The notes beneath the pieces were generated by a model. That model saw only the letters and a list, made by a program, of their open reading frames with translations. It did no database searches and was not told the DNA's origin. From the NCBI GenBank assembly GCA_017428805.1, contig JAFRQC010000184.1, positions 1 through 26,341 of the forward strand: DNA of 26,341 nucleotides, in the 5' to 3' direction. The first letter of the stretch is position 1. Each line of letters begins with the position of its first letter. Source of the stretch: Prevotella sp. GTDB lineage: Bacteria; Bacteroidota; Bacteroidia; Bacteroidales; Bacteroidaceae. The position numbers and the translations under genes are program-made. Below, one piece after another: positions 1 through 6,864 of the stretch.

Positions 1-114
1 ACCAATGCTTCTGCAGAGTCCCTAAACTCAAAGATCAAGCAATTCCGTGCACAGCTTAGGGGAGTAATCGATGTGGACTTCTTTCTCTATAGGCTGTCAA
101 TGATATACGGATAA
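1..114 (+). CDS. Transposase C-terminus (5' partial), ISL3-like
   Basis: The frame is open from the first base of the window to TAA at 112-114 and gives 37 residues. They contain NASAESLNSKIKQFRAQLRG and end FFLYRLSMIYG. This resembles the C-terminal end of DDE transposases of the IS204/IS1001/IS1096/IS1165 (ISL3) group, where an N-A-x-A-E-x-x-N-x-K-I-K stretch holds the last catalytic Glu, followed by a G-V-x-D-x-x-F-F-L-x-R-L ending. The rest of the gene lies outside the window, so I cannot tell whether the element is intact. The right terminal inverted repeat should lie shortly after base 114, but it cannot be defined without the left end. Family assignment is from memory of the motif and is moderately sure. 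Confidence 0.7.
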   Translation, partial: TNASAESLNSKIKQFRAQLRGVIDVDFFLYRLSMIYG

Positions 115-175
115 ACACAGGAATTTACTGGTGAGCCTAAATTTCTTTTATTTCCTCTATTTCTGCGGGACTTCA

Positions 176-202
176 AATTCGTGAAATTAGTGTAATTCGT
201 GT
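176..202. repeat. Nonamer tandem array (9-bp period)
   Basis: Three direct 9-bp units (AATTCGTGA, AATTAGTGT, AATTCGTGT) lie between the IS remnant and the 3' end of mlaF. Similar 9-bp arrays occur at 15109-15135, in the opposite orientation, and at 26152-26196. No ORF uses this stretch. Confidence 0.7.
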
Positions 203-213
203 TCGAAAAAAAA

Positions 214-987
214 TTATTTGGTGTTCTCTTTCTCGATGACCAGCTGGCGCATGTTCTTGAGGAGGTCGCTGGCGAAGATGAAGTCCGTCAGGCGCGTGTT
301 CGTCGAGTGCATAATCTCGTCGCTCTTCCCCTGCCACTCCTTGTGGCCCTCGTAGATAAAGATGATATTCTCGCCAATACCCATCACCGAATTCATATCG
401 TGGGTATTGATGATCGTCGTAATGTTAAACTCCTTCGTGATGCCCTGCAGCAGATCGTCAATCACGAGACTCGTCTTAGGGTCGAGACCAGAGTTCGGCT
501 CGTCGCAGAAAAGGTACTTCGGATTCAGCGCGATGGCACGTGCAATGGCCACGCGCTTCTGCATACCACCAGATATCTCCCCTGGGAACTTCTCCTCCGC
601 TCCCACGAGATTCACGCGATCCAAGCAGTCCATCGCCCGTTTCCTGCGTTCGCGCAGGTTCATCGTCGAGAACATATCCAGCGGGAACATCACGTTCTCC
701 AGTACCGTCATCGAGTCGAACAGCGCAGCACTCTGGAAGATCATACCCATCTCGCGGCGCATGTGTACTTTCTCACTCTTCGACATCGCCACAAAGTCGC
801 GCCCGTCGTAGAGCACCTGTCCGCTCGTCGGGTCGAACAGTCCCACGAGGTTCTTCATCAGCACCGTCTTTCCCGATCCGCTTTGGCCGATGATGAGGTT
901 CGTCTTGCCGTCCTCAAACACGGTCGAGATGTCCTTCAGCACCTCGCGGCCCTCAAAGCTCTTGCAAAGATTCTTCGTCTCGATCAT
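214..987 (-). CDS. mlaF: MlaF-type ABC transporter ATP-binding protein
   Basis: This 257-residue protein is the ATPase of a Mla/MCE-type transporter, which moves phospholipid between inner and outer membrane for lipid asymmetry. Visible motifs are Walker A GQSGSGKT near residue 35, the ABC signature SGGMQKR followed by VAIARA, Walker B YLFCDEP with NSGLDP after it, and the H-loop NTHD. The length is normal for MlaF. Its ATG overlaps the stop of the upstream permease gene by 4 nt (984-987), so the two are translationally coupled. An MCE-domain (MlaD) gene often follows in Bacteroidales; here the next thing downstream is a noncoding gap and a transposase end, so the substrate-binding partner is not in the window. 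Confidence in the family is high. Confidence 0.93.
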   Translation of the reverse strand: MIETKNLCKSFEGREVLKDISTVFEDGKTNLIIGQSGSGKTVLMKNLVGLFDPTSGQVLYDGRDFVAMSKSEKVHMRREMGMIFQSAALFDSMTVLENVMFPLDMFSTMNLRERRKRAMDCLDRVNLVGAEEKFPGEISGGMQKRVAIARAIALNPKYLFCDEPNSGLDPKTSLVIDDLLQGITKEFNITTIINTHDMNSVMGIGENIIFIYEGHKEWQGKSDEIMHSTNTRLTDFIFASDLLKNMRQLVIEKENTK

Positions 988-1730
988 GACAGCAGCTGGG
1001 TTAGGAAGACATCACTAAACAATATGAGAACGCTCGAGGTGACGACGGCATCCGTCGAGGCCTTGCCCACGTTCACCGATCCGCCCTCCACGGTATAGCC
1101 ACAGAAGGCCGGCACGCTCGAGATGATAAAGGCGAAGAACTGGCTCTTGATGATCGACATCCACATAAACCAGGGCTTGAACGAGTGTTGCAGTCCCAGC
1201 GTCAGGTCGTCAGGCGGCAGCACATGGCCGACATACGCCGTGGCGTAGGCACCAAGGATACCTGTTGCCGAAGAGAAGATCACGAGGAACGGCATGATCG
1301 TCAGCATGCCCATGATCTTCGGCAGGATGAGGTATGAGGCTGAGTTCACACCCATGATCTCCAGGGCGTCGATCTGCTGTGTCACGCGCATCGTGCCAAG
1401 CTCAGAGGCAATGTTCGACCCCACCTTACCGGCAAGGATCAGACACATGATCGAACTCGAGAACTCCAGCAGCAGGATCTCACGCGTGGTATAGCCCGAC
1501 ACCCATCGTGGCATCCACGGGCTTTGGATGTTCAACTTCATCTGGATACAGATCACCGCTCCGATGAAGAACGAGATAAGCAGCACGATACCGATGGAGT
1601 TCACGCCCAGCTGCGCCATCTCCTTCACATACGACTTGAAGAACATGCGCATCCGTTCGGGCACAGAGAACGTCCGTCCCATCACAATCAGGTAGCGACC
1701 CAGTATAGCTAAATATTTCAATAGTATCAT
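984..1730 (-). CDS. mlaE: MlaE-type ABC transporter permease
   Basis: This 248-residue inner-membrane protein is the permease subunit working with MlaF. It has several hydrophobic segments (for example around SIGIVLLISFFIGAVICIQ and MLTIMPFLVIFSSATGILG). The conserved cytoplasmic stretch GKVGSNIASELGTMRVTQQI followed by DALEIMG is the hallmark of the MlaE/YrbE family. The length is typical. The start at 1730 is preceded on the minus strand by repeated purine-rich GGAG blocks, which fit a ribosome-binding region. It lies 38 nt downstream of a clostripain-like lipoprotein gene on the same strand, so the three genes probably share a transcript. Confidence 0.93.
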   Translation of the reverse strand: MILLKYLAILGRYLIVMGRTFSVPERMRMFFKSYVKEMAQLGVNSIGIVLLISFFIGAVICIQMKLNIQSPWMPRWVSGYTTREILLLEFSSSIMCLILAGKVGSNIASELGTMRVTQQIDALEIMGVNSASYLILPKIMGMLTIMPFLVIFSSATGILGAYATAYVGHVLPPDDLTLGLQHSFKPWFMWMSIIKSQFFAFIISSVPAFCGYTVEGGSVNVGKASTDAVVTSSVLILFSDVFLTQLLS

Positions 1731-1731
1731 G

Positions 1732-1766
1732 ACTCCTTACTCCTTCTCTCCTTACTCCTTCTCTCC
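1732..1766 (-). promoter_or_regulatory. Purine-rich tandem repeat with multiple SD-like blocks before mlaE
   Basis: Read on the minus strand, the 35 bases before the mlaE ATG are a tandem repeat (GGAGAGAAGGAGTAA twice, then GGAGTC). They give five GGAG blocks, the last only a few nt from the ATG. Such SD-like sequences are unusual here, because most starts in this window lack one. Confidence 0.6.
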
Positions 1767-1768
1767 TT

Positions 1769-3001
1769 TTATTCCCAAACCTTCCACCACCAAGCCATCA
1801 TCTTGATGTCCTTGTTATACCGATTATAATAGCCGTAATTCGGATCCTGCGGCACGAACAACGACACGCCGTGGAATTTCTCCTCCGTCATCTCGAAGTC
1901 CGAGTAGTGGGTGTACCACGTCTTGTTTACCGTCCAACTCTTGGCGAACGCCTTGTCGATGACCACGCGGTCGAACGCCGCCTTCCACTGTTTGTACTCC
2001 GCGTCGGTGGCATACCGCTTCACGAAGTCACCAGCATCGTAGAAGATGTTATAATAAGGAGAGAAGCTTCTGGACGACTCATTGTAATAATGTATCAGCC
2101 CTGTCATGTCCGGATACTCTGTGTCCAGACGGCTGTAGATGGCCTTCAGCACGTCGCTCGTCGCCTCAGCCAGGGCTACCATCTCGCTCGTCTTCGTCAC
2201 CGATAGCGGCAGACTGCCCTCATAGCAATCGGCATACTTCTGCATGATGCCCCTGGCAGCGTCCTGGCGCTTGAACATTTCAGGCACCACCGTGGCATAA
2301 GGTGCTCCGGGGTCTGGGATTTCTGCTGGCGAGCCGACGATATAGTCCGTCACGTTCCGCAGCTCGTAGATCGACTCCAGACACATGAAGTTACAGCAGT
2401 CTGCGAAGATAAAATCCAGATGCGGCTGCCCCTCCAGAATGTGGCGGATGGTGGGGATGTTCAGGAAGGGGCCGCTGTTTGAATACGGACTGTTGGTACC
2501 GTTGTCAACACCATAGGCTCTCGAATAGGCGATGGAGTCTGCTTTCAGCCAGCCCGAGGCGTGGCTCCACAGCACCAGGCCGTATCCCTCGACGGCGGGG
2601 TAATGGCCATAGGCATACGTCAGCACCTTCTCAAACACGTGCGGGTCGCTCGAATAGTCGTCCTTGTCGCTGATCTGCATATCGGCAATCGACACCGAAT
2701 CCTTCAGCTGTCCGTTCACGATACGTGCCAGCCAGGGCAGCTCATTCTGTTTCGCACGGTCGAACCACACCAACAGCTGGTCGTCCTCCGTCAGCGTGAT
2801 CGAGGCGTCCTTGATCTCTTTGAGGTCTGCATCTGCATAGTTCGACAGCGAGTTCTCAGCCGACATATAGACGAGCACCGTTCGCGTCTGCGGCGTCTTC
2901 TTCTCGTCGTCGTCCTTGCTGCAGGCCGACAGCAATGTCAGGCACGCCAGTGCCACGGCCGCCGTCCACATGAGATGTATCCTTGATGTAAGCTGTTTCA
3001 T
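1769..3001 (-). CDS. Clostripain-family (peptidase C11) lipoprotein
   Basis: This 410-residue protein has a lipoprotein signal: a basic N-terminus, a hydrophobic core, then LLSAC with Cys27 as the lipidated residue, followed by SKDDDEKK, a Bacteroidetes-type acidic lipoprotein export signal. The mature part resembles peptidase C11. TVLVYMSAENSLSNYADADL is the usual opening strand, VLWSHASGW carries the probable catalytic His, and FIFADCCNFMCLE carries the probable catalytic Cys. It is therefore predicted to be a surface or periplasmic cysteine protease with Arg/Lys preference, as in clostripain; the substrate is unknown. A promoter lies 23 nt upstream, and mlaE and mlaF follow on the same strand. 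The functional link to lipid transport is unclear and may be positional only. Confidence 0.85.
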   Translation of the reverse strand: MKQLTSRIHLMWTAAVALACLTLLSACSKDDDEKKTPQTRTVLVYMSAENSLSNYADADLKEIKDASITLTEDDQLLVWFDRAKQNELPWLARIVNGQLKDSVSIADMQISDKDDYSSDPHVFEKVLTYAYGHYPAVEGYGLVLWSHASGWLKADSIAYSRAYGVDNGTNSPYSNSGPFLNIPTIRHILEGQPHLDFIFADCCNFMCLESIYELRNVTDYIVGSPAEIPDPGAPYATVVPEMFKRQDAARGIMQKYADCYEGSLPLSVTKTSEMVALAEATSDVLKAIYSRLDTEYPDMTGLIHYYNESSRSFSPYYNIFYDAGDFVKRYATDAEYKQWKAAFDRVVIDKAFAKSWTVNKTWYTHYSDFEMTEEKFHGVSLFVPQDPNYGYYNRYNKDIKMMAWWWKVWE

Positions 3002-3023
3002 ACCTTATTTATTTTTGACGATG

Positions 3024-3057
3024 CAAAGGTACAACTTTTTTCTGACACTCCAACAAA
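3024..3057 (-). promoter_or_regulatory. Bacteroidetes-type promoter of the clostripain-mlaEF unit
   Basis: On the minus strand TACCTTTG (3031-3024) matches the -7 consensus TAnnTTTG. TTTG at 3057-3054 is a plausible -33 element with a 22-nt spacer, slightly longer than the usual 19-21. Transcription would start near 3018, giving a leader of about 17 nt. Confidence 0.7.
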
Positions 3058-3183
3058 AAACACAGATTTGTTCCAAATTATTTCTGTGATTGCTGTGTGA
3101 ATACAAAGTATAATGTAAAACAATTTCAAAACTGTCACTTTCTTCCCAAAATCCCCGTTTTTAGGCCTATTTCAGCCTCTAGG

Positions 3184-3271
3184 ACTTTCCCCAGGGGAAA
3201 CTTGGACTTTCCCCTAACGAAACTCCCACTTTCCCCTAACGAAACTCCCCGTTTCCCCAAGGCACTCTCAG
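3184..3271 (-). repeat. 22-bp tandem repeat array (dyad unit), copy 1
   Basis: There are four consecutive 22-bp units at 3184, 3206, 3228 and 3250. The second and third are identical, the first shares both ends, and the fourth is degenerate. Read on the minus strand each good unit is a 19-bp imperfect dyad, AGTTTCGTTAGGGGAAAGT or AGTTTCCCCTGGGGAAAGT, plus 3 bp. The same architecture reappears at 23588-23653 on the plus strand. Confidence 0.8.
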
Positions 3272-3339
3272 TGTCTTGTTCTCTGATTTAAATTCTGTAA
3301 AGACTTTTTATTTACTTCTAATATTCTCTTACACATCAT

Positions 3340-3371
3340 TGACGCAGTGACACAGCTACGCAGCTACACAG
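3340..3371. repeat. Octamer tandem array (8-bp period)
   Basis: Four 8-bp units (TGACGCAG, TGACACAG, CTACGCAG, CTACACAG) are followed by CGTCA. The ends TGACGC and GCGTCA are inverted, so the array could also fold as a hairpin. Confidence 0.7.
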
Positions 3372-3393
3372 CGTCATAAGCAAAACACTGATG

Positions 3394-3401
3394 CAAAGAT
3401 A
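3394..3401 (-). promoter_or_regulatory. Leftward -7 promoter element without a nearby gene
   Basis: TATCTTTG on the minus strand fits the Bacteroidetes -7 consensus. No ORF of credible length starts downstream before the clostripain gene at 3001, so it may drive a small RNA or a long alternative leader. A dyad (3409-3425) occupies the stretch between -7 and the expected -33 position. Confidence 0.5.
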
Positions 3402-3408
3402 ACAAAAT

Positions 3409-3458
3409 TGCACTAAAATAGTGCATAAAATAAAAGAAAAATGCACTATGATAGTGCA
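3409..3458. promoter_or_regulatory. Twin operator-like dyads TGCACTA-N3-TAGTGCA
   Basis: TGCACTA-AAA-TAGTGCA (3409-3425) and TGCACTA-TGA-TAGTGCA (3442-3458) are perfect 7+7 dyads. Their centres are 33 bp apart, about three helical turns. The repeated half-site and phasing suggest binding of a dimeric regulator, but which one is unknown. Confidence 0.65.
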
Positions 3459-3536
3459 AATTAACGTATTTTTACGGAAAACACATGAAAAACGTACTTT
3501 TCTTGCATTTGATGAGTTTAACTCAGGAATTTGTTG

Positions 3537-3544
3537 TATCTTTG
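3537..3544 (+). promoter_or_regulatory. -7 promoter element of the DUF3857 gene
   Basis: TATCTTTG followed by GC fits the Bacteroidetes -7 consensus. No good -33 TTTG lies at the standard distance; the nearest, at 3508-3511, has a 25-nt spacer. The leader to the ATG at 3573 would be about 22 nt. Confidence 0.6.
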
Positions 3545-3572
3545 CAGCGAAAATGATAAACCTACCAGAATT

Positions 3573-5072
3573 ATGAGAAAAGGATTGATTTTTAGTCTGA
3601 TAGCTTTGCTGGCGTGGCCCTTTGTGGTGGTGTCGGCACAGAGCCAGGTGAATATGAAGTTCGGCAAGCCGACGAAGGAGGAGTTGCAGATGACGGTCTA
3701 TGAGCCGGAGCCTGATGCCGAGGCCGTGGTGCTGTGCCGGCTGACCGATGTGGAATACACCGTGCAGATGACCAGTTATCTGGTGGACTATCACGAGAAG
3801 TGCCGCATCAAGGTGCTGAAACCCAGCGGCGTGCGGTTTGCGAAGGTGGTCGTGCCGTATCAGGTGAATATGTCGGTAGGCAATAATATCACTGGTCTGA
3901 GAGCCTCGTTTGCAACGATCCCGATGAACAGGGCCAGCGGCGATTCGTATTTCGGCGAAGAGGCTGGTTCGATGTCGGAAGGCGTCTTCGGCACTGATGG
4001 CGACGAGAGCGTGGAGAGCATCAAGGCGACGGCCTTCAACCTGGAAGGCGGCAAGACGGTGAAGACATCCCTGAAAAAAAGCGACATCAAGACCACGAAG
4101 ATCGACGACCATAACTATCAGGTGGAGTTCACCGTGCCGAACGTGAAGGAGGGTACGGTGATTGAATATGAGTACACGATCCACAGTCAGATCTTCTGGG
4201 AACTGCACGACTGGTACGGCCAGTGCGAGATTCCCGTGGCCTTTGCCAAGCTGGACATGAACATCCCCACCTTCCTGATCTTCAATATCGAGGATCACGG
4301 CATCCAGCGCCTGACGTACACGTGCACTGCCGGTTCGATGAACTATAAGGTGGAGAGCGACCCGCTGGCCAAGCCTATGACGGTCACCACCAACCACTAT
4401 GTCTATGTGGGGAGCAGCCTGAAAGGTATGCCGAACGACGGCTATACGTGGAACGTGCAAGACCTGTGGGCAGGCATCACAGCTGAACTGAGGACGTACC
4501 GCCTGCGTGGAATGGGACAGATGGACTATGCCAAGACGTGGGATCAGATAGAGGCGATGATCCTCGACTCTGACGATCTGGGCATACACCTGAACGACCA
4601 CAGTCCGTTGGCCGACGAACTGAAGGAAGCCAAGATCGAAGAGGTCGCCGACCTGCGTGTACGTGCTGCAGCGGTGTGTCAGTTGGTGATGAGCAAGGTG
4701 AAGTGGAACGGCAGGTATGCGCTCAGCCCTGCATCGACGGCTGAGACGTTGAAGAACGGCAGCGGTTCGAATGCCGACATCAATCTGTTGCTCATCCAGT
4801 CGCTCCACGATGTGGGTCTCACGGCTGCTCCCGTGATGCTCAGGACGCGCGATTTGGGACTGTTGCCTTATAATTTCCCCTCGATCAGCAAGTTCTCGAC
4901 GTTCCTCGTGGCAGTCGTCCTGCCAGGTGGCAGCAAGGCCTTCCTCGACGCCTCGTCGAAGCATGGCAAACTGAATGAGCTGCCTGAAGTGATGCGGGTG
5001 GAGAGGGCCCTGTTGGTGCAGAAAGGCAAGAAGGGTGAGTGGGTGAACCTGCAGAAAGAGATTAAAGACTAA
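3573..5072 (+). CDS. DUF3857 / transglutaminase-like secreted protein
   Basis: The protein has 499 residues from the ATG at 3573. The frame stays open upstream to a TTG at 3531, but that lies in the promoter. A signal peptide is clear (MRKGLIFSLIALLAWPFVVVSAQ). The region to about residue 230, with VDYHEKCRIKVL and VKEGTVIEYEYTIHSQ, matches DUF3857. A transglutaminase-like core follows at about residues 365-460 (VCQLVMSKVKWNG, then NADINLLLIQSLHDVGLTA). At the usual Cys position of the core the sequence reads GSGSNADIN, so the catalytic Cys is absent and the fold is probably structural or binding. Proteins of this type usually continue past the core with a C-terminal beta domain; this one stops soon after WVNLQ, so it looks short. 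Function unknown. The next gene starts 14 nt later. Confidence 0.8.
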   Translation: MRKGLIFSLIALLAWPFVVVSAQSQVNMKFGKPTKEELQMTVYEPEPDAEAVVLCRLTDVEYTVQMTSYLVDYHEKCRIKVLKPSGVRFAKVVVPYQVNMSVGNNITGLRASFATIPMNRASGDSYFGEEAGSMSEGVFGTDGDESVESIKATAFNLEGGKTVKTSLKKSDIKTTKIDDHNYQVEFTVPNVKEGTVIEYEYTIHSQIFWELHDWYGQCEIPVAFAKLDMNIPTFLIFNIEDHGIQRLTYTCTAGSMNYKVESDPLAKPMTVTTNHYVYVGSSLKGMPNDGYTWNVQDLWAGITAELRTYRLRGMGQMDYAKTWDQIEAMILDSDDLGIHLNDHSPLADELKEAKIEEVADLRVRAAAVCQLVMSKVKWNGRYALSPASTAETLKNGSGSNADINLLLIQSLHDVGLTAAPVMLRTRDLGLLPYNFPSISKFSTFLVAVVLPGGSKAFLDASSKHGKLNELPEVMRVERALLVQKGKKGEWVNLQKEIKD

Positions 5073-5086
5073 AAATATTGACAGCA

Positions 5087-6163
5087 ATGAAGAAAACGTT
5101 TCTTGGTTTGGTGCTGGCAATGGTGTCAGCAACGGGATATGCCCAGAAGGATGCGCGTATTCAGGAGATCCGCAGCGCGTATGCGAATGCGAAAGCAAAG
5201 ATGTCGAAGAATGGCAAGGACGGCCAGTCGCCGAGGGATCTTTGGATTGAGCGCAACGACGTGATCGACAAGGCAGCAGACGTCACGGAGTGGGAAGGAA
5301 CGACCATTTATTTCGAATCGGACACCGTGGACGGCAGAGAGGTGAACCGTCCCTACTTCATCGTGGAGAACTGGACAGCCCACCAGCACACACGGTATCG
5401 CGAGATGCTGATCAACCCGAAGGACAGCACGCTGATGTTCTGCTACAGGCGTGGCGAGACGGACGCGGGTTTCGTGGTGGAGTCACGCTATTATTACGAC
5501 ACGGAGGGACAGCTCATCGAAGAGAAGCACAATACGTCAAACACGTGGAGTTCAGCTGAGGGAGAACAGGAGGAAGCCAAACGGTATATCGGCCTGTTCA
5601 AAACGGTGACGCAGGGCGTGCTGATCACCCGTGACGGTACGATGACTGATGCACCCAGCGGTCCGGAGAGTGCTGCCAGGCAGGTGGCGCAACGCACGAA
5701 CGAGCAGCAGAAGGCCTATATCCGCAGTCTGTACTCCCAGTCGAAGAAGAAGGTGGCACAGGAGGCGCATGAGTATCAGAAGCGGGATGTCCATATCGTG
5801 CTGCACGACCTGGGCATACTGTGGCCGCCGATGACCACGGAATACAAGTTCTATTTTGACACGAGGGTGGTGGAACTGCCGGATCAGAGGCGGCACGACA
5901 ACTACTGTTATTTCATCTCGGAGCATCGCCAGCGGATGGGATTCGACAGTTATGTTGAGTATCTGTTTGACACGTACAGCCAGGATCTGCTGTTCTACTA
6001 CTGCAAGTGCGCAGAAGAGGACGGACAATGGGAGTGGCGACGCTATTACGACCAGCAGGGCAATTGCTTCGAACAGACTGGCAATAGTGCCGATGACGTG
6101 CCGCTGGACAAGAACGACGCGAAAAATTTACTCGGACTGTTCTATAAAGTGATGAGTGAGTAA
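5087..6163 (+). CDS. Secreted protein of unknown function with two related halves
   Basis: The protein has 358 residues from the ATG at 5087, with signal peptide MKKTFLGLVLAMVSATGYAQ. I do not recognise a named family. The mature protein looks like an internal duplication. Half A (about residues 25-178) starts IRSAYANAKAKM, and half B (about 209-358) starts IRSLYSQSKKKV. Each then has a YF strand, a conserved Y-F-I stretch, an L-x-F-x-Y strand, a V-E-x-R-Y-Y-Y-D or W-R-R-Y-Y-D strand followed by x-x-G, and an ending K-x-x-G-L-F-x-x-V. It is probably periplasmic and co-transcribed with the DUF3857 gene 14 nt upstream. It ends 2 nt before the convergent AraC-type gene. Confidence 0.75.
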   Translation: MKKTFLGLVLAMVSATGYAQKDARIQEIRSAYANAKAKMSKNGKDGQSPRDLWIERNDVIDKAADVTEWEGTTIYFESDTVDGREVNRPYFIVENWTAHQHTRYREMLINPKDSTLMFCYRRGETDAGFVVESRYYYDTEGQLIEEKHNTSNTWSSAEGEQEEAKRYIGLFKTVTQGVLITRDGTMTDAPSGPESAARQVAQRTNEQQKAYIRSLYSQSKKKVAQEAHEYQKRDVHIVLHDLGILWPPMTTEYKFYFDTRVVELPDQRRHDNYCYFISEHRQRMGFDSYVEYLFDTYSQDLLFYYCKCAEEDGQWEWRRYYDQQGNCFEQTGNSADDVPLDKNDAKNLLGLFYKVMSE

Positions 6164-6165
6164 AA

Positions 6166-6723
6166 CTAATCTATCTTGTTATTTTCGCAGAGGAGGCGGA
6201 ATTCGTGGGGTGTCATACCGATGGCGTCCTGAAATTTGCGGTTGAAGGAACGGATGACGGTAAAGCCGGCCTCCTGGGCGCAGGCGGCGATGCTCCACGA
6301 GGATTCTGTCTGCAGGAAGAACATCGAACGCAGCAGGCGGAGATAGTCGAGGTAGTCGTCGAGTGACTTGTGGAGGGTGGAGCGTCGGAAGAGTTCCACG
6401 ATACGCGTCTGGGTGGTGCCGACGAGGTCTGCCATTTCCTTGAGCCCGAAGTCGGGGTTGGTGTAACACTGGCTTTCTTCAAGATGCGTCTCAATGACGG
6501 CCATCAGCTCGTCGTCGTCGCGCAGGTCGGCTTCCTTGAGTAGTTCCTTGTGACGTATGACGAGGTCTTTGAGCATTTCGATGCGACGGCGGACGTCATA
6601 GTAGGCGTCGACCATCTGGCCGAGTTGCATATTGCGGTTGATGAGGTTCACGTTGGCCTCCTGAAGCACTTTCACTTGCGCCTCCAGTTCCTGAATCCGG
6701 GCTTCGTGGTCTTTATTGTTCAT
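6166..6723 (-). CDS. AraC-type transcriptional regulator with N-terminal coiled coil
   Basis: The protein has 185 residues using the ATG at 6723. A longer frame from 6756 would overlap the -7 element, so the internal Met is preferred. Residues about 4-65 are charged and heptad-like (HEARIQELEAQVKVLQEANV), which predicts a coiled coil for dimerisation. The C-terminal half has an AraC/XylS double helix-turn-helix: FGLKEMADLVGTTQTRIVEL for the first helix pair and WSIAACAQEAGFTVIRSFNR, then KFQDAIGMTPHEFR, for the second. There is no periplasmic or ligand-binding domain. It is a DNA-binding regulator of unknown targets; the convergent secreted-protein genes and the divergent lptB are candidates by position only. 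Confidence 0.8.
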   Translation of the reverse strand: MNNKDHEARIQELEAQVKVLQEANVNLINRNMQLGQMVDAYYDVRRRIEMLKDLVIRHKELLKEADLRDDDELMAVIETHLEESQCYTNPDFGLKEMADLVGTTQTRIVELFRRSTLHKSLDDYLDYLRLLRSMFFLQTESSWSIAACAQEAGFTVIRSFNRKFQDAIGMTPHEFRLLCENNKID

Positions 6724-6744
6724 ATTGGTGTTGCTTTGTTGGTG

Positions 6745-6752
6745 CAAAGATA
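6745..6752 (-). promoter_or_regulatory. -7 promoter element of the AraC-type gene
   Basis: TATCTTTG on the minus strand is followed by CACC. It lies 21 nt from the start codon at 6723, which supports that start. Confidence 0.65.
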
Positions 6753-6758
6753 GCAATT

Positions 6759-6786
6759 ATTTACGATTTATGATTTACGATTTACG
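6759..6786. repeat. Heptamer tandem array (ATTTACG type)
   Basis: Four 7-bp units (ATTTACG, ATTTATG, ATTTACG, ATTTACG) lie in the divergent region between the AraC-type gene and lptB, directly behind the minus-strand -7 element. Confidence 0.75.
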
Positions 6787-6810
6787 ATTTTTTGCACGGT
6801 GGCAGCAAAT

Positions 6811-6838
6811 TTTTCACTTTTCACTATTCACTTTTCAC
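6811..6838. repeat. Heptamer tandem array (TTTTCAC type)
   Basis: Four 7-bp units (TTTTCAC, TTTTCAC, TATTCAC, TTTTCAC) end 10 bp upstream of the lptB -7 element and cover the place where a -33 element would sit. Confidence 0.75.
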
Positions 6839-6848
6839 TTCTTTTTCG

Positions 6849-6856
6849 TAACTTTG
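6849..6856 (+). promoter_or_regulatory. -7 promoter element of lptB
   Basis: TAACTTTG followed by CAGC ends only 8 bp before the lptB ATG at 6865. A start site about 6 nt downstream leaves a leader of only 2-3 nt, so the message is probably leaderless. This also argues against the longer in-frame start at 6799. Confidence 0.7.
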
Positions 6857-6864
6857 CAGCCGAT

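Larger units (their letters stand above)
3002..3572. other. 571-bp intergenic region with repeats and opposing promoters
   Basis: No convincing gene lies here. From left to right it holds the minus-strand promoter of the clostripain unit (3024-3057), a stretch with no features I can name (3058-3183), a 22-bp repeat array (3184-3271), an AT-rich stretch (3272-3339), an octamer array (3340-3371), a leftward -7 element (3394-3401), two identical dyads (3409-3458), and the rightward promoter of the DUF3857 gene (3537-3544). Confidence 0.8.

Noticed and set aside
3097..3291. 64-codon frame on the plus strand
   Set aside because: Most of it is the 22-bp repeat array, with no ribosome site or promoter and no protein-like composition.
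3336..5198. 620-codon open frame on the minus strand
   Set aside because: It is the antisense shadow of the DUF3857 gene, which has a signal peptide, promoter and recognisable domains; the minus translation is His/Arg/Leu-rich and without domains.
6799..6864. Longer N-terminus for LptB
   Set aside because: The extension is encoded by the heptamer array and the -7 element and is not LptB-like.
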